From Collinsella sp. AM34-10 (GTDB lineage Bacteria > Actinomycetota > Coriobacteriia > Coriobacteriales > Coriobacteriaceae): a stretch of 64,000 nt of DNA. Numbering within the stretch: the stretch's first letter is position 1; each line of letters opens with the position of its first letter. The position numbers and the translations under genes were made by a program. The stretch is from positions 442,671 to 506,670 of the forward strand of contig NZ_QSIL01000001.1 in assembly GCF_003469185.1 (NCBI RefSeq), written 5' to 3'. The notes beneath the pieces were generated by a model. That model was not told the DNA's origin and did no database searches. It worked only from the letters and a program-made list of their open reading frames with translations. Positions 24,641 through 33,939 of this stretch are shown here, one piece after another.

Positions 24641-25789
24641 GTGTCGGAAAATAGGGATTACTACGAGGTACTTGGCGTCGACAAGGATGCCGACGCGCGG
24701 ACGATTAAGCGCGCGTTTCTAAAGAAGGCCCGTACCGTACACCCGGACGTTTCGGACGACCCCGAGGCCGAGGCCAAGTTCAAAGAGCTTAACGAGGCGT
24801 ATTCCGTTCTTTCCGACGAGCAGAAGCGTGCTAACTACGACCGTTACGGCACCGCGGACGGCCCTGGTGGTTCGGGGTACGTCGATATCAACGATATCTT
24901 TGGTGGCATGGGCATGGACGACCTGTTCTCGTCGTTCTTTGGCGGCGGTGCCGGCGGTGGCGCCCGAAATCGCCGTGAGCGTCGTCGCGGCCGCGATATG
25001 GCCATCTCCCTTTCGGTGACCCTTGAGGAGGCGGCGCTCGGTTGCAAAAAGACGATCAGCTATGACCGCCTTGCCCCCTGCGAGGATTGCAACGGCACCG
25101 GCAGGGCCGAGGGTGCACGGGAAAAGCAGTGCAGCCGCTGCCACGGCACGGGCTATGTCACGACGGTCCAGCGTTCGTTCCTGGGCCAGGTTCAGTCTTC
25201 TTCGCCCTGTCCCGACTGCCATGGCGAGGGCACGGTTATCGACCATCCCTGCGAGACCTGCGACGGTCAGGGCCGCACGCCTTCGCACGAAAAGATCGAC
25301 ATCGATATTCCCGCCGGCGTTTCGACCGGTCGCCAGCTGCGCGTGAGCGGCTTTGGCGAGGCCGGTCTTCGTGGCGAGCCCTCGGGCGACCTGATCGTCA
25401 ACGTGCGCGTCGCCGACCACGAGCGTTTTAAGCGCAACGGCGACGACCTGTACCTCGTGAGCGATATCTCGATTGCGCAGGCTGCGCTCGGATGCGAGAT
25501 CGAGGTCGAGGGTATTATGCCTGACGAGGTCGTCAAGCTGTGCGTCCCCGCCGGCGCCCAGTACGGTGACACCGTGAGCGTCAACAATTACGGCATGCCG
25601 CGTATCGGCGGTGGCGGTTCGCGCGGTCGTCTGATCGTGCAGATGCGCGTGGTCGTCCCCACCAATCTCTCCAACAAGCAGCGCGAGCTGCTTCGCGCCT
25701 TTGCCGACGAGATGGGCGATGACGTCGCATCCGGTAAGAAATCCGTGACCGATCGTATCAAGAGCGCCCTCGACGATATCCTCGATTAA
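24641..25789 (+). CDS. dnaJ: Chaperone protein DnaJ
   Basis: 382 residues with full domain order: J domain (HPDVSDD), Gly/Phe region (FFGGGAGGG), four-motif zinc finger (CEDCNGTG, CSRCHGTG, CPDCHGEG, CETCDGQG) and complete C-terminal substrate-binding domains. It stimulates the DnaK ATPase. GTG start at 24641 with GGAAGGA upstream. It is a tandem neighbour of the membrane-fused J-protein. No dnaK, grpE or CIRCE element is nearby. Confidence 0.95.
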   Translation: MSENRDYYEVLGVDKDADARTIKRAFLKKARTVHPDVSDDPEAEAKFKELNEAYSVLSDEQKRANYDRYGTADGPGGSGYVDINDIFGGMGMDDLFSSFFGGGAGGGARNRRERRRGRDMAISLSVTLEEAALGCKKTISYDRLAPCEDCNGTGRAEGAREKQCSRCHGTGYVTTVQRSFLGQVQSSSPCPDCHGEGTVIDHPCETCDGQGRTPSHEKIDIDIPAGVSTGRQLRVSGFGEAGLRGEPSGDLIVNVRVADHERFKRNGDDLYLVSDISIAQAALGCEIEVEGIMPDEVVKLCVPAGAQYGDTVSVNNYGMPRIGGGGSRGRLIVQMRVVVPTNLSNKQRELLRAFADEMGDDVASGKKSVTDRIKSALDDILD

Positions 25790-25798
25790 GGAGCCCGC

Positions 25799-27091
25799 GT
25801 GCTCGCACCTCATATCTCTGTCGTCAACCTCGGCTGCCGTGTCAACCGGGTTGAGTCCGACCGTATCACTGCCGATTTAATGCGCCTGGGCTTTGCGATG
25901 GTGGAGCCTCAGGATGCTGAGCTGATCGTCATTAACACCTGTGCCGTTACGGGCGAGGCCGAGGCCAAGACCCGTAAGGCCGTTCGCCATGCGCTGGCCT
26001 ATCCAAACGAGCCCTATGTGGTCGTGACCGGATGTGTGGTCAATCTGCATCCCGAGGAGCTGCTGGAGCTTTCGGACCGCGTGATCGCCGAGCCGTCCAA
26101 GATCGATGTCGCCGAACGCGTCTGTGAGGTGCTGGGCGTTGAGTCAGATGACGTTCCCGCCTGCAGCGACGGCGAGGTTGTCGACGCACTCGGTCGCTCG
26201 CGTCTGGGCGTGAAGATTCAGGACGGCTGCAACCATCGCTGCACCTATTGCATCGTGTGGAAGGCACGCGGTCCCGAGCGCTCCGTGCCCGTCGAGTCCG
26301 TGCTCGAGCAAGTTCGCGAGGCCCAGGAGGCCGGTGTGCCCGAGGTGGTGCTGACCGGTGTGAACCTGGGTGCCTACGATGGCAAGAGCGCGACTGATGA
26401 ACACGTCGAGATCGATGAGCTGCTCGAGGCGATCATGGAGCGCACGTCCATTCCGCATGTGCGCATTTCCTCGGTCGAGCCCATGGATATCTCCGAGTCC
26501 CTGCTTAAGGTCATGGCGCGCTATCCGAAGCGCATCGCCCCGTTTTTGCACCTGCCCGTGCAGTCTGGCTGCACCAGGACACTGCGTCGCATGGGCCGTC
26601 CCTACAGCGCCGAGGCCTTCGAGGAGACGGTGCACATGATTCGCACCAACTTGCCCCAGGCGTCTCTTTCGTGTGATGTCATCGTCGGTTTTCCCGGCGA
26701 GACGGACGAGGAGTTTGAGGAGTCGCTGGCGCTGTGCCGCCGTGTGGGCTTTTCGCGTATGCACGTGTTTCGCTACAGCAAGCGTCCCGGTACCCTTGCT
26801 GCCGACATGCCCGACCAGGTGCCGCCCGAGGTCATGGCCGAGCGTAGCCGTCGTATGCGAGCCGCGGCGCAGGAGCTTGCCATTGCCGACGCTCGCCGTC
26901 GCGTGGGAACCGTCGAGCGTGCCGTGCTCGAATATGGCGACAACCTGACGCTCGGTTCGTTCCATCATGCCCGTCTTGACGATACCCGTGGACTCACAGC
27001 CCCGTGCCTGCTCGATGTTGCTATCATCGGAGTCGATGATTCCGGCTTGGTCCATGCACGCAGGGAGGTTCATGGAAGCCTCGAAGATTAG
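25799..27091 (+). CDS. mtaB: tRNA t6A37 methylthiotransferase
   Basis: A radical SAM methylthiotransferase of 430 residues that makes ms2t6A at tRNA position 37. The N-terminal UPF0004 domain has NLGCRVNRVESD and INTCAVTGEAE; the radical SAM motif is CNHRCTYCIV. NLGCRVNRVE and the position between dnaJ and phoH favour MtaB over MiaB or RimO. GTG start at 25799 with AAGGAG. Confidence 0.92.
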   Translation: MLAPHISVVNLGCRVNRVESDRITADLMRLGFAMVEPQDAELIVINTCAVTGEAEAKTRKAVRHALAYPNEPYVVVTGCVVNLHPEELLELSDRVIAEPSKIDVAERVCEVLGVESDDVPACSDGEVVDALGRSRLGVKIQDGCNHRCTYCIVWKARGPERSVPVESVLEQVREAQEAGVPEVVLTGVNLGAYDGKSATDEHVEIDELLEAIMERTSIPHVRISSVEPMDISESLLKVMARYPKRIAPFLHLPVQSGCTRTLRRMGRPYSAEAFEETVHMIRTNLPQASLSCDVIVGFPGETDEEFEESLALCRRVGFSRMHVFRYSKRPGTLAADMPDQVPPEVMAERSRRMRAAAQELAIADARRRVGTVERAVLEYGDNLTLGSFHHARLDDTRGLTAPCLLDVAIIGVDDSGLVHARREVHGSLED

Positions 27092-28058
27092 ACTTACCGT
27101 TCCCGAGGGTATTGACCCTTCGCGCGTTTTGGGTGCCGGTGACGGCGTCCTTCGTGCGCTCGAGAGCTTGGTTCGCGCCCATGTGGTCGCCCGTGGCGAC
27201 AGTATCGCCGTGAGCGGTGACCCGGACGAGGTCGAGCTCGTGGCGCGTTTTTTCGAGCATGCTTTTCGCGAAGCGGCCGCCGGACGCACACTGTCTGCCG
27301 ACGATGTCTCTCGCTGCCTGGCCGTATTGCGCGACGGTGAGCACGAGGCTACGTCGCTTCGCGATGATGTGCTGCTTTCGTATCGCGGTCGTGCCATTCG
27401 CCCCAAGACGCTCGGCCAAAAGCGCTACGTGGATGCCATCCGCTCGCATACCATCACGTTTGGCCTTGGTCCCGCCGGTACCGGTAAGACCTATCTGGCC
27501 ATGGCGCTCGCCGTTGCCGCGCTCAAGCGTCACGAGGTGGGCCGTCTGATCTTGACGCGTCCGGTTGTCGAGGCGGGGGAGAATCTGGGCTTTTTGCCCG
27601 GTACCCTCGAGGAAAAGATCGACCCCTATATGCGTCCGCTCTACGACGCCCTTTTTGACATGATGGATCGCGAGCGCACCGATGAGCTCATGGAGCGCGG
27701 CATGATCGAGATCGCCCCGCTTGCCTACATGCGCGGCCGCACGCTGAGCGATGCCTTCGTGGTGCTCGACGAGGCGCAAAATACCACGCCCGAGCAGATG
27801 AAGATGTTCCTGACGCGCCTGGGTTTTAACTCCAAGTTTGTGATTACCGGCGACCTGAGTCAGCGCGACCTGGTGGGTCGTCGCGGCGGTCTTGCCGACG
27901 TTGAGCGGATTTTAGGCCGTGTCGACGATGTCGCATTTTCTCACCTCGAGCGTGCCGACGTGGTGCGCCATGCCTTGGTGGGGCGTATCGTCGAGGCATA
28001 CGATGCTTATGATGATGTACGCGATAAGCGCGTGCACGACCGAAAGGAGTCCCGTTGA
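27072..28058 (+). CDS. phoH: PhoH-like ATPase
   Basis: 328 residues: an N-terminal KH-like region, then a PhoH P-loop ATPase with GPAGTGKT (residues 133-140), DEAQNTT and TGDLSQRD. It is usually next to ybeY and is probably an RNA-related helicase-like ATPase. The ATG at 27072 overlaps the end of mtaB by 20 bases and has AGGGAGG; the frame is open further upstream but only within mtaB. Confidence 0.93.
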   Translation: MEASKIRLTVPEGIDPSRVLGAGDGVLRALESLVRAHVVARGDSIAVSGDPDEVELVARFFEHAFREAAAGRTLSADDVSRCLAVLRDGEHEATSLRDDVLLSYRGRAIRPKTLGQKRYVDAIRSHTITFGLGPAGTGKTYLAMALAVAALKRHEVGRLILTRPVVEAGENLGFLPGTLEEKIDPYMRPLYDALFDMMDRERTDELMERGMIEIAPLAYMRGRTLSDAFVVLDEAQNTTPEQMKMFLTRLGFNSKFVITGDLSQRDLVGRRGGLADVERILGRVDDVAFSHLERADVVRHALVGRIVEAYDAYDDVRDKRVHDRKESR

Positions 28059-28564
28059 GTGTATTGATCAGCAACGATGCCGAGCTCGATACGCTACTCG
28101 ACGCGCAGGAGGTAGAGCACATCTGCGAGGTCGTGCTTGCCGCCGAGGGCGTTGAGCGTGAAGTTGAGATTTCCCTTTCGTATGTCGATGAGGACGAGAT
28201 GCACGAGCTCAACCACGAGTGGCGCGGTATCGACCGTACCACCGATGTCCTCTCGTTTGAGTGCGACTCGGCCTTTGACGAGGATATTCCCGCCGACGAG
28301 ACGCTCGAGCTCGGCGATATTATCCTGGCCCCGGAGGTCATTGCCCGTCAGGCCCCCGGCTTTGGTAATAGCCCTGCCGACGAGTGCCGCCTGATGCTCG
28401 TGCATGGCATGCTGCACCTGCTGGGGTATGACCATATCGAGGACGACGAGGCCGAGGTCATGGAGGCCCGCGAGGACGCCATCCTGCGCGATCTGGCGCT
28501 CGAGCGCGGCGAGGACCCCAAGCTGGTCCACATCGGCCCCATCACCAACCACGCCCACGACTAG
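28055..28564 (+). CDS. ybeY: Endoribonuclease YbeY
   Basis: 169 residues; a zinc single-strand endoribonuclease for 16S rRNA 3' maturation and ribosome quality control. The metal motif HGMLHLLGYDH is intact. It starts with TTG at 28055, overlapping the phoH stop, with AAAGGAG six bases upstream; no ATG or GTG fits better. About 20 residues longer than E. coli YbeY, from an acidic C-terminal tail. Confidence 0.93.
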   Translation: MSVLISNDAELDTLLDAQEVEHICEVVLAAEGVEREVEISLSYVDEDEMHELNHEWRGIDRTTDVLSFECDSAFDEDIPADETLELGDIILAPEVIARQAPGFGNSPADECRLMLVHGMLHLLGYDHIEDDEAEVMEAREDAILRDLALERGEDPKLVHIGPITNHAHD

Positions 28565-28573
28565 GAGCCGTCT

Positions 28574-28951
28574 ATGATTCCCGGATCGAACAAGGACCAT
28601 CCGTCCTTCTTAAAGTCGTTCTCCTACGCCATGGAGGGCTTCGTCACCGCCGTTAAGACCGAGCGCAACATTAAGGTCATGCTCGTGGCGGGCGTGTGCA
28701 CCGTCATTGCCGGCTGCATCGTGGGGCTCGACATTGCCGAGTGGGCCACGGTTATCATCTGCTGTGGCTTGGTGATTCACGGCGAGCTGTGCAACACCGC
28801 CATGGAGGCGATCGTCGACCTGGCGACCCAGGAGCTCCATCCGCTGGCAAAGCGTGCGAAGGATATCGCCGCCGCCTCCGTATACGTACTTTCCATCACC
28901 GCCGCGATTGTGGGATTGCTGGTATTTGCCCACGCGCTCGACTTTATTTAG
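28574..28951 (+). CDS. dgkA: Diacylglycerol/undecaprenol kinase family protein
   Basis: 125 residues with three transmembrane helices and the family motifs ELCNTAMEAIVDL and AKRAKDIAAASV. Gram-positive members phosphorylate undecaprenol for cell-wall lipid carrier recycling rather than diacylglycerol. It lies between ybeY and era, as in Bacillus. Confidence 0.9.
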   Translation: MIPGSNKDHPSFLKSFSYAMEGFVTAVKTERNIKVMLVAGVCTVIAGCIVGLDIAEWATVIICCGLVIHGELCNTAMEAIVDLATQELHPLAKRAKDIAAASVYVLSITAAIVGLLVFAHALDFI

Positions 28952-28963
28952 AAAGGGATTTTC

Positions 28964-30040
28964 ATGTCCGACAATATGCAGCTTATCGATGAAACTCTGG
29001 ACGACGAGTCCCTGGATGCGGTGGATGCCGAAGCGAACGATGCCTATGAGGATGTCGAGGAGTTCGATCCGTTTGAGGGCATGAGCGACGAGGAACTCGA
29101 CGCCCTGTGCGACGAGGGCGACAGCCTCGCGGGCTTTGGCGACGTTGAGCCTGGTTTCCGCAGCGGCTTCGTGGCGCTGGTCGGCCGCCCCAACGCCGGC
29201 AAGTCCACGCTGCTCAACGCCTGCTATGGCAAAAAGGTCGCCATCACCTCGCCGGTGGCCCAGACGACCCGCCGCCGCATGCGCGCCGTCGTCAATCGTC
29301 CCGGTTACCAGCTGGTCTTTGTCGATACCCCGGGTATCCACAAGCCCAAGGACGGCCTGGGGTCCGAGCTCAACAAGAGCGCGTTGTTCGAACTGAACGA
29401 TGTCGATGTCGTCGCGTTTTTGATTGATGCCACCAAGCCGATCGGCAGGGGAGACGCCTGGGTTGCCGAGCGCGTCAAAAACGCCCGTTCCAAGAAGGTC
29501 CTGGTGCTCACCAAGGCCGATGAGGCCGACCCCGCACAGGTCATGGAGCAGCTTAAGGCCGCCCACGAGCTCATGGAATATGACGATGAGATCGTGACGT
29601 CGTCGGTCAAGAACTTCAACGTCGATGCGTTTATCGAGACCGTTGCACGCTTTTTGCCCGAGGGTCCGCGTTGGTTCCCCGAGGACATGGGTACCGACGC
29701 TTCCGACGAGACGCTCGTTGCCGAGTTTGTGCGCGAGAAGGTCTTGCGCCGCACCCGTGATGAGATCCCGCACTCCGTTGGCGTGATCTGCGATGCGCTC
29801 GAGCAGACCAAGAAGGTGCTGCGCATGCACGCCACCATTTACGTCGAGCGCGAGGGGCAAAAGGGCATCATCATCGGCAAGGGCGGCGAGATGATCAAAC
29901 ATATCGGTATCGACGCCCGTCGCGATCTTGAGCGCATCTTTGGCACGCAGGTCTTTTTGGAGCTGGACGTGAAGGTCAAGGCCGGCTGGCGTGACGACGA
30001 GGCCCAGATTCGCCGCTTTGGCTACAACGCCGAGGACTAA
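28964..30040 (+). CDS. era: GTPase Era with acidic N-terminal extension
   Basis: Era binds the 16S rRNA 3' end during 30S assembly. At 358 residues it is about 60 longer than usual, because residues 1-65 are a highly acidic, probably disordered extension (24 Asp/Glu). Then come G1 GRPNAGKST (74-82), DTPGIHKP, the LTKAD region and a C-terminal KH domain with IIIGKGGEMIK. The start at 28964 has AAAGGG; no internal start close to the GTPase domain has a better site. Confidence 0.93.
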   Translation: MSDNMQLIDETLDDESLDAVDAEANDAYEDVEEFDPFEGMSDEELDALCDEGDSLAGFGDVEPGFRSGFVALVGRPNAGKSTLLNACYGKKVAITSPVAQTTRRRMRAVVNRPGYQLVFVDTPGIHKPKDGLGSELNKSALFELNDVDVVAFLIDATKPIGRGDAWVAERVKNARSKKVLVLTKADEADPAQVMEQLKAAHELMEYDDEIVTSSVKNFNVDAFIETVARFLPEGPRWFPEDMGTDASDETLVAEFVREKVLRRTRDEIPHSVGVICDALEQTKKVLRMHATIYVEREGQKGIIIGKGGEMIKHIGIDARRDLERIFGTQVFLELDVKVKAGWRDDEAQIRRFGYNAED

Positions 30041-30055
30041 GGACGCGCGGCGCGC

Positions 30056-30805
30056 ATGGCAGGCTCCCGGACATATCGCACGAAGGTGCTCGTCCTCGAT
30101 AAGACGAAGCTCAAAGAGACGGACCTGATCTTGACGATGCTTGACGAGCGGGGTCGGCAGGTTCGCGCCGTGGCAAAGGGCGCCCGCAAACCCGGTGGGC
30201 GCCTTGCTGCGCGCTGCGAGCTGTTCTGCACCGTCGATATGCTGCTCGCGCATGGACGGTCGCTCGACGTGGTTTCCCAGGCCGAGCTTATGGAGGCGCC
30301 GCTCGGCGCTGCGCCCGATTACGAGACGACCTGTGCCGCAAGCGCGATTGCCGAGGTTGCGCGCGTGTGCTCGTTCGAGGACGCCGAGGACCCGTATACC
30401 TTTGCCATAACGCAGCGAGCGCTTGCCCTGGTGGGCAGCGGGCTCGACACGGCGCATATGGATCTACTTGTGGCGGCATATGTCTTTAAGCTGCTGTCGC
30501 ACGTTGGCTATCGACCCGATTTTTCGGCCTGCGTGCTGTGCGGAGACCCCATGCTGTCGTATTTTTCGCCCCGGGCGGGCGGGCTCATGTGCGGGTCGTG
30601 CGCGTCGAGCGTTCCGGGTGCCGAGCTGGTGTCGACCGGTGAGGTCGCGTGGCTGCGCGCCCTCATGTCCATGACCTTCGATGCACTCATGGCCGAGAGG
30701 ATCGATCCCCATACCGCTGCCTTTTTATTGGGGCTTTCGCATGTTTGGGCTGCGACGCACACCGATCAGCGCCTCCGTGCGATGGAATTCATGTTGGGTC
30801 GGTGA
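30056..30805 (+). CDS. recO: DNA repair protein RecO
   Basis: 249 residues; mediates RecA loading on SSB-coated DNA in the RecFOR pathway. An N-terminal OB fold (YRTKVLVLDKTKLKETDLI) is followed by a helical domain with a four-Cys zinc site, CVLCGDP and CGSC. It follows era, a common Gram-positive order. Confidence 0.92.
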   Translation: MAGSRTYRTKVLVLDKTKLKETDLILTMLDERGRQVRAVAKGARKPGGRLAARCELFCTVDMLLAHGRSLDVVSQAELMEAPLGAAPDYETTCAASAIAEVARVCSFEDAEDPYTFAITQRALALVGSGLDTAHMDLLVAAYVFKLLSHVGYRPDFSACVLCGDPMLSYFSPRAGGLMCGSCASSVPGAELVSTGEVAWLRALMSMTFDALMAERIDPHTAAFLLGLSHVWAATHTDQRLRAMEFMLGR

Positions 30806-30829
30806 TGACGCGCAGGCGCGGGCTGCTTG

Positions 30830-30838
30830 TGGTAACAT
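30830..30838 (+). promoter_or_regulatory. Extended -10 promoter and structured leader of rpsO
   Basis: TGG-TAACAT forms an extended -10, about 105 bases before the rpsO start. The leader contains GTCGCC-CGAG-GGCGAC (30908-30923) just ahead of the ribosome-binding site, a candidate S15 autoregulatory structure by position only. Confidence 0.4.
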
Positions 30839-30943
30839 ACCGACCTGTTGGTACCTCGATCTTGGATGCTCGCTCCACCGGCGGCTTCCCAGTCCGAGGC
30901 GAATAGCGTCGCCCGAGGGCGACAAGAAACGAAAGGTGAAACA

Positions 30944-31222
30944 ATGACTGTTTCCAAAGAGCGCAAGGCGGAGCTGACTGCCCAGTTCGGTAACACCCCG
31001 GTCGACACCGGCAACCCCAAGGTTCAGGTCGCCATCCTGTCCGAGCGCATCAAGGAGCTGACCGAGCACATGAAGTCCCACCAGAAGGACTTCCACACTC
31101 GTCGTGGCCTGCTCATGCTCGTCGGCCGTCGTCGTCGTCTTCTCTCCTACATCAAGAAGAACGACATCGTCGAGTACCGTGAGCTCATCAAGGCTCTGGG
31201 CATTCGCGACAACATCCAGTAA
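30944..31222 (+). CDS. rpsO: 30S ribosomal protein S15
   Basis: 92 residues of uS15, with the conserved HKDFH-type motif seen as SHQKDFHTRRGLLMLVGRRR. The frame is open from 30848, but the ATG at 30944 (MTVSKERK) with AAAGGTGA upstream is the start. It is followed by a terminator and then pnp, the usual rpsO-pnp pair. Confidence 0.96.
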   Translation: MTVSKERKAELTAQFGNTPVDTGNPKVQVAILSERIKELTEHMKSHQKDFHTRRGLLMLVGRRRRLLSYIKKNDIVEYRELIKALGIRDNIQ

Positions 31223-31238
31223 GGATTTGTACATGCTA

Positions 31239-31269
31239 AGAGCGTCCTGCGCAGCGGGGCGCTCTTTTT
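31239..31269 (+). terminator. Rho-independent terminator after rpsO
   Basis: AGAGCGTCCT pairs with the GGGGCGCTCT segment (G-U pairs included) around GCGCAGC, followed by T5. It may leak into pnp, which has no strong promoter of its own in the 100 bases before it. Confidence 0.8.
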
Positions 31270-31372
31270 GTGTAAGGGCGTGAACAATCACGCTCTGAAG
31301 CGTGGCGGGGGCAGGGGGCCCGTGTCACATGAGAAGCCCGCAGGCAAGGGGCCTGTGGGGTAAAGGAGAACA

Positions 31373-33619
31373 ATGACACTCGTATCCAAGACCTTTGAGC
31401 TGTACGGCAAGACCTACACCTTTGAGTCGGGCGAGCTTGCCAAGCAGGCCACCGGCGCGTGCCTGGTCAAGCAGGGCGACACCACGATGCTCGACACCGT
31501 GGTCGTCTCTAAGGAGCGCAAGAACTACGACTTCTTCCCGCTGACCGTCGACTTCAACGAGAAGATGTACGCCGCCGGCCGCATCCCGGGTGGTTACCTC
31601 AAGCGTGAGGGCCGTCCCAGCGAGAAGGCCACGCTCACCGCGCGCATGATCGACCGCCCGATTCGCCCGAGCTTCCCGGACGGCTTCCGCAACGAGGTAC
31701 ACATCGTCGCTACCTCGCTCGTCGCCGACCAGGTCAACCCCTTCGACGTCATCAACGTCATGGGTGCTTCCCTGGCCATGACGCTCGGCGGCGTTCCCTT
31801 CGAGGGCCCGCTTGCCTGCGTGCGCATCGGCCGTAACGTGGAGACCGGCGAGTTTATCGTCAACCCCACCTACGAGGAGCGCGAGAACTCGGATCTGGAC
31901 CTGGAGCTGGGCGGATCCGCCGACTTCATCTCGATGGTCGAGGCCGGTGCCGAGGAGATCTCCGAGGACGACATGCTCGCCGCCATGAAGTTTGGCCAGG
32001 AGGCCCTTGCTGCCTTCTGCCAGGCCCAGGACGAGTTTGTCGCCGAGTGGGAGCAGGTCAACGGCCCCATCGTCAAGAAGGAGTATCCGCTCGACCAACC
32101 CGTCGAGGAGGTCCAGGAGCGCATCTTCGCCCACTACGACGAGATGGCAGCTGCCCTTCGCGACGCCGACAAGCTCTCTCGTATCGGTAAGGTCGAGGCT
32201 CTGAAGGAGTCCATCCGCGCCGAGTTTACCGAGGAGGAGCAGGCCGCTTGGGAGCGCGAAATCCCCGTGGCGCTCAAGAAGCTCGAGAAGAAGGCCATGC
32301 GCACCATGGTCGTCGAGACTGGTGAGCGCGTCGACGGCCGTGCCGCCGATGAGATTCGTCCCATCATGGTGAAGGATAACTATCTGCCGCTCGTTCACGG
32401 CTCCGGCCTGTTCCAGCGTGGCCAGACCCAGGTGCTCTCGGTTCTTTCGCTCGGTATGCTCAACGAGGGCCAGCGTCTTGATACCATCGAGCCCACCGAG
32501 GGCAAGCGCTACATGCACCACTACAACTTCCCGCCGTTCTGCACCGGCGAGACCGGCCGCATGGGCAGCCCCAAGCGCCGCGAGATCGGCCACGGCAACC
32601 TTGCCGAGCGCGCCCTGCTTCCGGTGCTTCCCGACGAGAACGAGTTCCCCTACGCCATCCGCGTCGTCTCCGAGGTCATGGAGTCCAACGGCTCCTCTTC
32701 GATGGCTTCGACCTGCGGCTCCACGCTCGCCCTTATGGACGGCGGCGTGCCCATTAAGCGCCCGGTCTCCGGTATCGCCATGGGTCTGATCCAGGAGGAG
32801 GGCAAGACCGTGGTCCTGTCCGACATCCAGGGTCTCGAGGACTTCCTGGGCGACATGGACTTTAAGGTCACCGGTACCACCGAGGGCATCACCGCTCTGC
32901 AGATGGACAACAAGGCCACCGGCCTCACCTTCGACATCCTGGCCCGCGCCCTGCAGCAGGCCAAGGAGGGTCGCGCCTTCATCCTGCAGAAGATGCTCGA
33001 TGTGATTCCCGAGCCGCGCCACACCACACGCAGCACCGCTCCGCGCATCGTCTCCATCCAGGTTCCTACCGATAAGATTCGCGACGTCATTGGCTCCGGC
33101 GGCAAGGTCATCCGCGGTATCCAGGACGAGACCGGCGCTTCGGTCGACATCCAGGAGGACGGCACCGTCTTTGTCGGCGGCACCGGCGAGTCCGTCGACC
33201 AGGCCGTCGAGCGCATCAAGCTCATCATCAAGGTTCCCGAGCCGGGCGAGGAGTACACCGGTCGCGTGGTCTCCATCCAGCCCTTCGGCGCCTTCGTCAA
33301 CCTGCTGCCTGGCAAGGACGGCCTGCTGCACATCTCCCGCGTCGCCAAGGGCCGCGTGGAGAAGGTCGAGGACGTTCTCAACGTGGGCGACGAGGTCAAG
33401 GTCGTCGTCATCGAGGTCGACGATCGCGGCAAGATCTCGCTTGATCGTCTCGACAAGCCCGAGGCCCCGGCTCGCTCTGAGGGTTCCTCCGAGGGCGATG
33501 GCGAGCACTTCCAGCGCCGTGAGCGTCCGCGTCGCGAGCGCTCCGAGCGCAGCGACCGTCCGCGCCGTCCCGGCGACAACGGAGGCCGCAAACCCCGCCG
33601 TCACCACGACGCTGAGTAA
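31373..33619 (+). CDS. pnp: Polyribonucleotide nucleotidyltransferase (PNPase)
   Basis: 748 residues; a 3'-5' phosphorolytic exoribonuclease. Two RNase PH domains joined by a helical linker, then a KH domain (IRDVIGSGGKVIRGI) and an S1 domain (EYTGRVVSIQPFGAFV). The tail after residue 700 is rich in Arg, Glu and Ser (RRERPRRERSERSDR) and is probably disordered and RNA- or protein-binding. A 760-codon antisense frame overlaps it and is an artefact. Confidence 0.96.
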   Translation: MTLVSKTFELYGKTYTFESGELAKQATGACLVKQGDTTMLDTVVVSKERKNYDFFPLTVDFNEKMYAAGRIPGGYLKREGRPSEKATLTARMIDRPIRPSFPDGFRNEVHIVATSLVADQVNPFDVINVMGASLAMTLGGVPFEGPLACVRIGRNVETGEFIVNPTYEERENSDLDLELGGSADFISMVEAGAEEISEDDMLAAMKFGQEALAAFCQAQDEFVAEWEQVNGPIVKKEYPLDQPVEEVQERIFAHYDEMAAALRDADKLSRIGKVEALKESIRAEFTEEEQAAWEREIPVALKKLEKKAMRTMVVETGERVDGRAADEIRPIMVKDNYLPLVHGSGLFQRGQTQVLSVLSLGMLNEGQRLDTIEPTEGKRYMHHYNFPPFCTGETGRMGSPKRREIGHGNLAERALLPVLPDENEFPYAIRVVSEVMESNGSSSMASTCGSTLALMDGGVPIKRPVSGIAMGLIQEEGKTVVLSDIQGLEDFLGDMDFKVTGTTEGITALQMDNKATGLTFDILARALQQAKEGRAFILQKMLDVIPEPRHTTRSTAPRIVSIQVPTDKIRDVIGSGGKVIRGIQDETGASVDIQEDGTVFVGGTGESVDQAVERIKLIIKVPEPGEEYTGRVVSIQPFGAFVNLLPGKDGLLHISRVAKGRVEKVEDVLNVGDEVKVVVIEVDDRGKISLDRLDKPEAPARSEGSSEGDGEHFQRRERPRRERSERSDRPRRPGDNGGRKPRRHHDAE

Positions 33620-33642
33620 CAGCTACACATAAGCAGCTCAAC

Positions 33643-33674
33643 AAGGGCGACTCCGGACAGGGGTCGCCCTTTTG
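33643..33674 (+). terminator. Rho-independent terminator of pnp
   Basis: AAGGGCGACTCC (33643-33654) pairs with GGGGTCGCCCTT (33660-33671) with one mismatch, followed by T4. Its right arm and T-run are also the first bases of the left arm of element A1, so the two folds compete. Confidence 0.85.
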
Positions 33675-33814
33675 CTTGCGCCCGAGAGGGTCGCATATGA
33701 AGTTTCCTGCTCTACAGTCCTGCGCAAGACGGAAAGCACATTAAGTGCTTTCCTTTGCGTGCGGAACTCGCGATAAACTTCATATGCGTCCCTCCCGGGC
33801 GCAAGCAAAAGGGC
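33666..33814 (+). repeat. Structured intergenic element A1 (conserved core in a private 40-bp inverted repeat)
   Basis: The left arm 33666-33705 is complementary to 33775-33814 at 38 of 40 positions. Between them a 69-base core (33706-33774) starts CCTGCTCTACAGTCCTGC and ends GTGCGGAACTCGCGAT, with an apical hairpin GGAAAGCAC-ATTAA-GTGCTTTCC (33731-33753). The same core, reverse-complemented, occurs in A2. The 125 bases between A1 and A2 (33815-33939) contain no gene. I do not know this family. Confidence 0.85.
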
Positions 33815-33939
33815 TGGTTAGTGCCGCTCGCTATTGAGTTAGACAGTCTATTCAGTAGTCAGATTTAGATCTGTAGATAGACGTAGCAGCATTTCCTCAG
33901 ATAAAACCTACTTAAATGAACCTGTCCTTTATTGGCAGG

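Noticed and set aside
31325..33607. 760-codon open frame antisense to pnp
   Set aside because: Leu/Ala/Asp/His-rich shadow of PNPase codons; no ribosome-binding site or domain.
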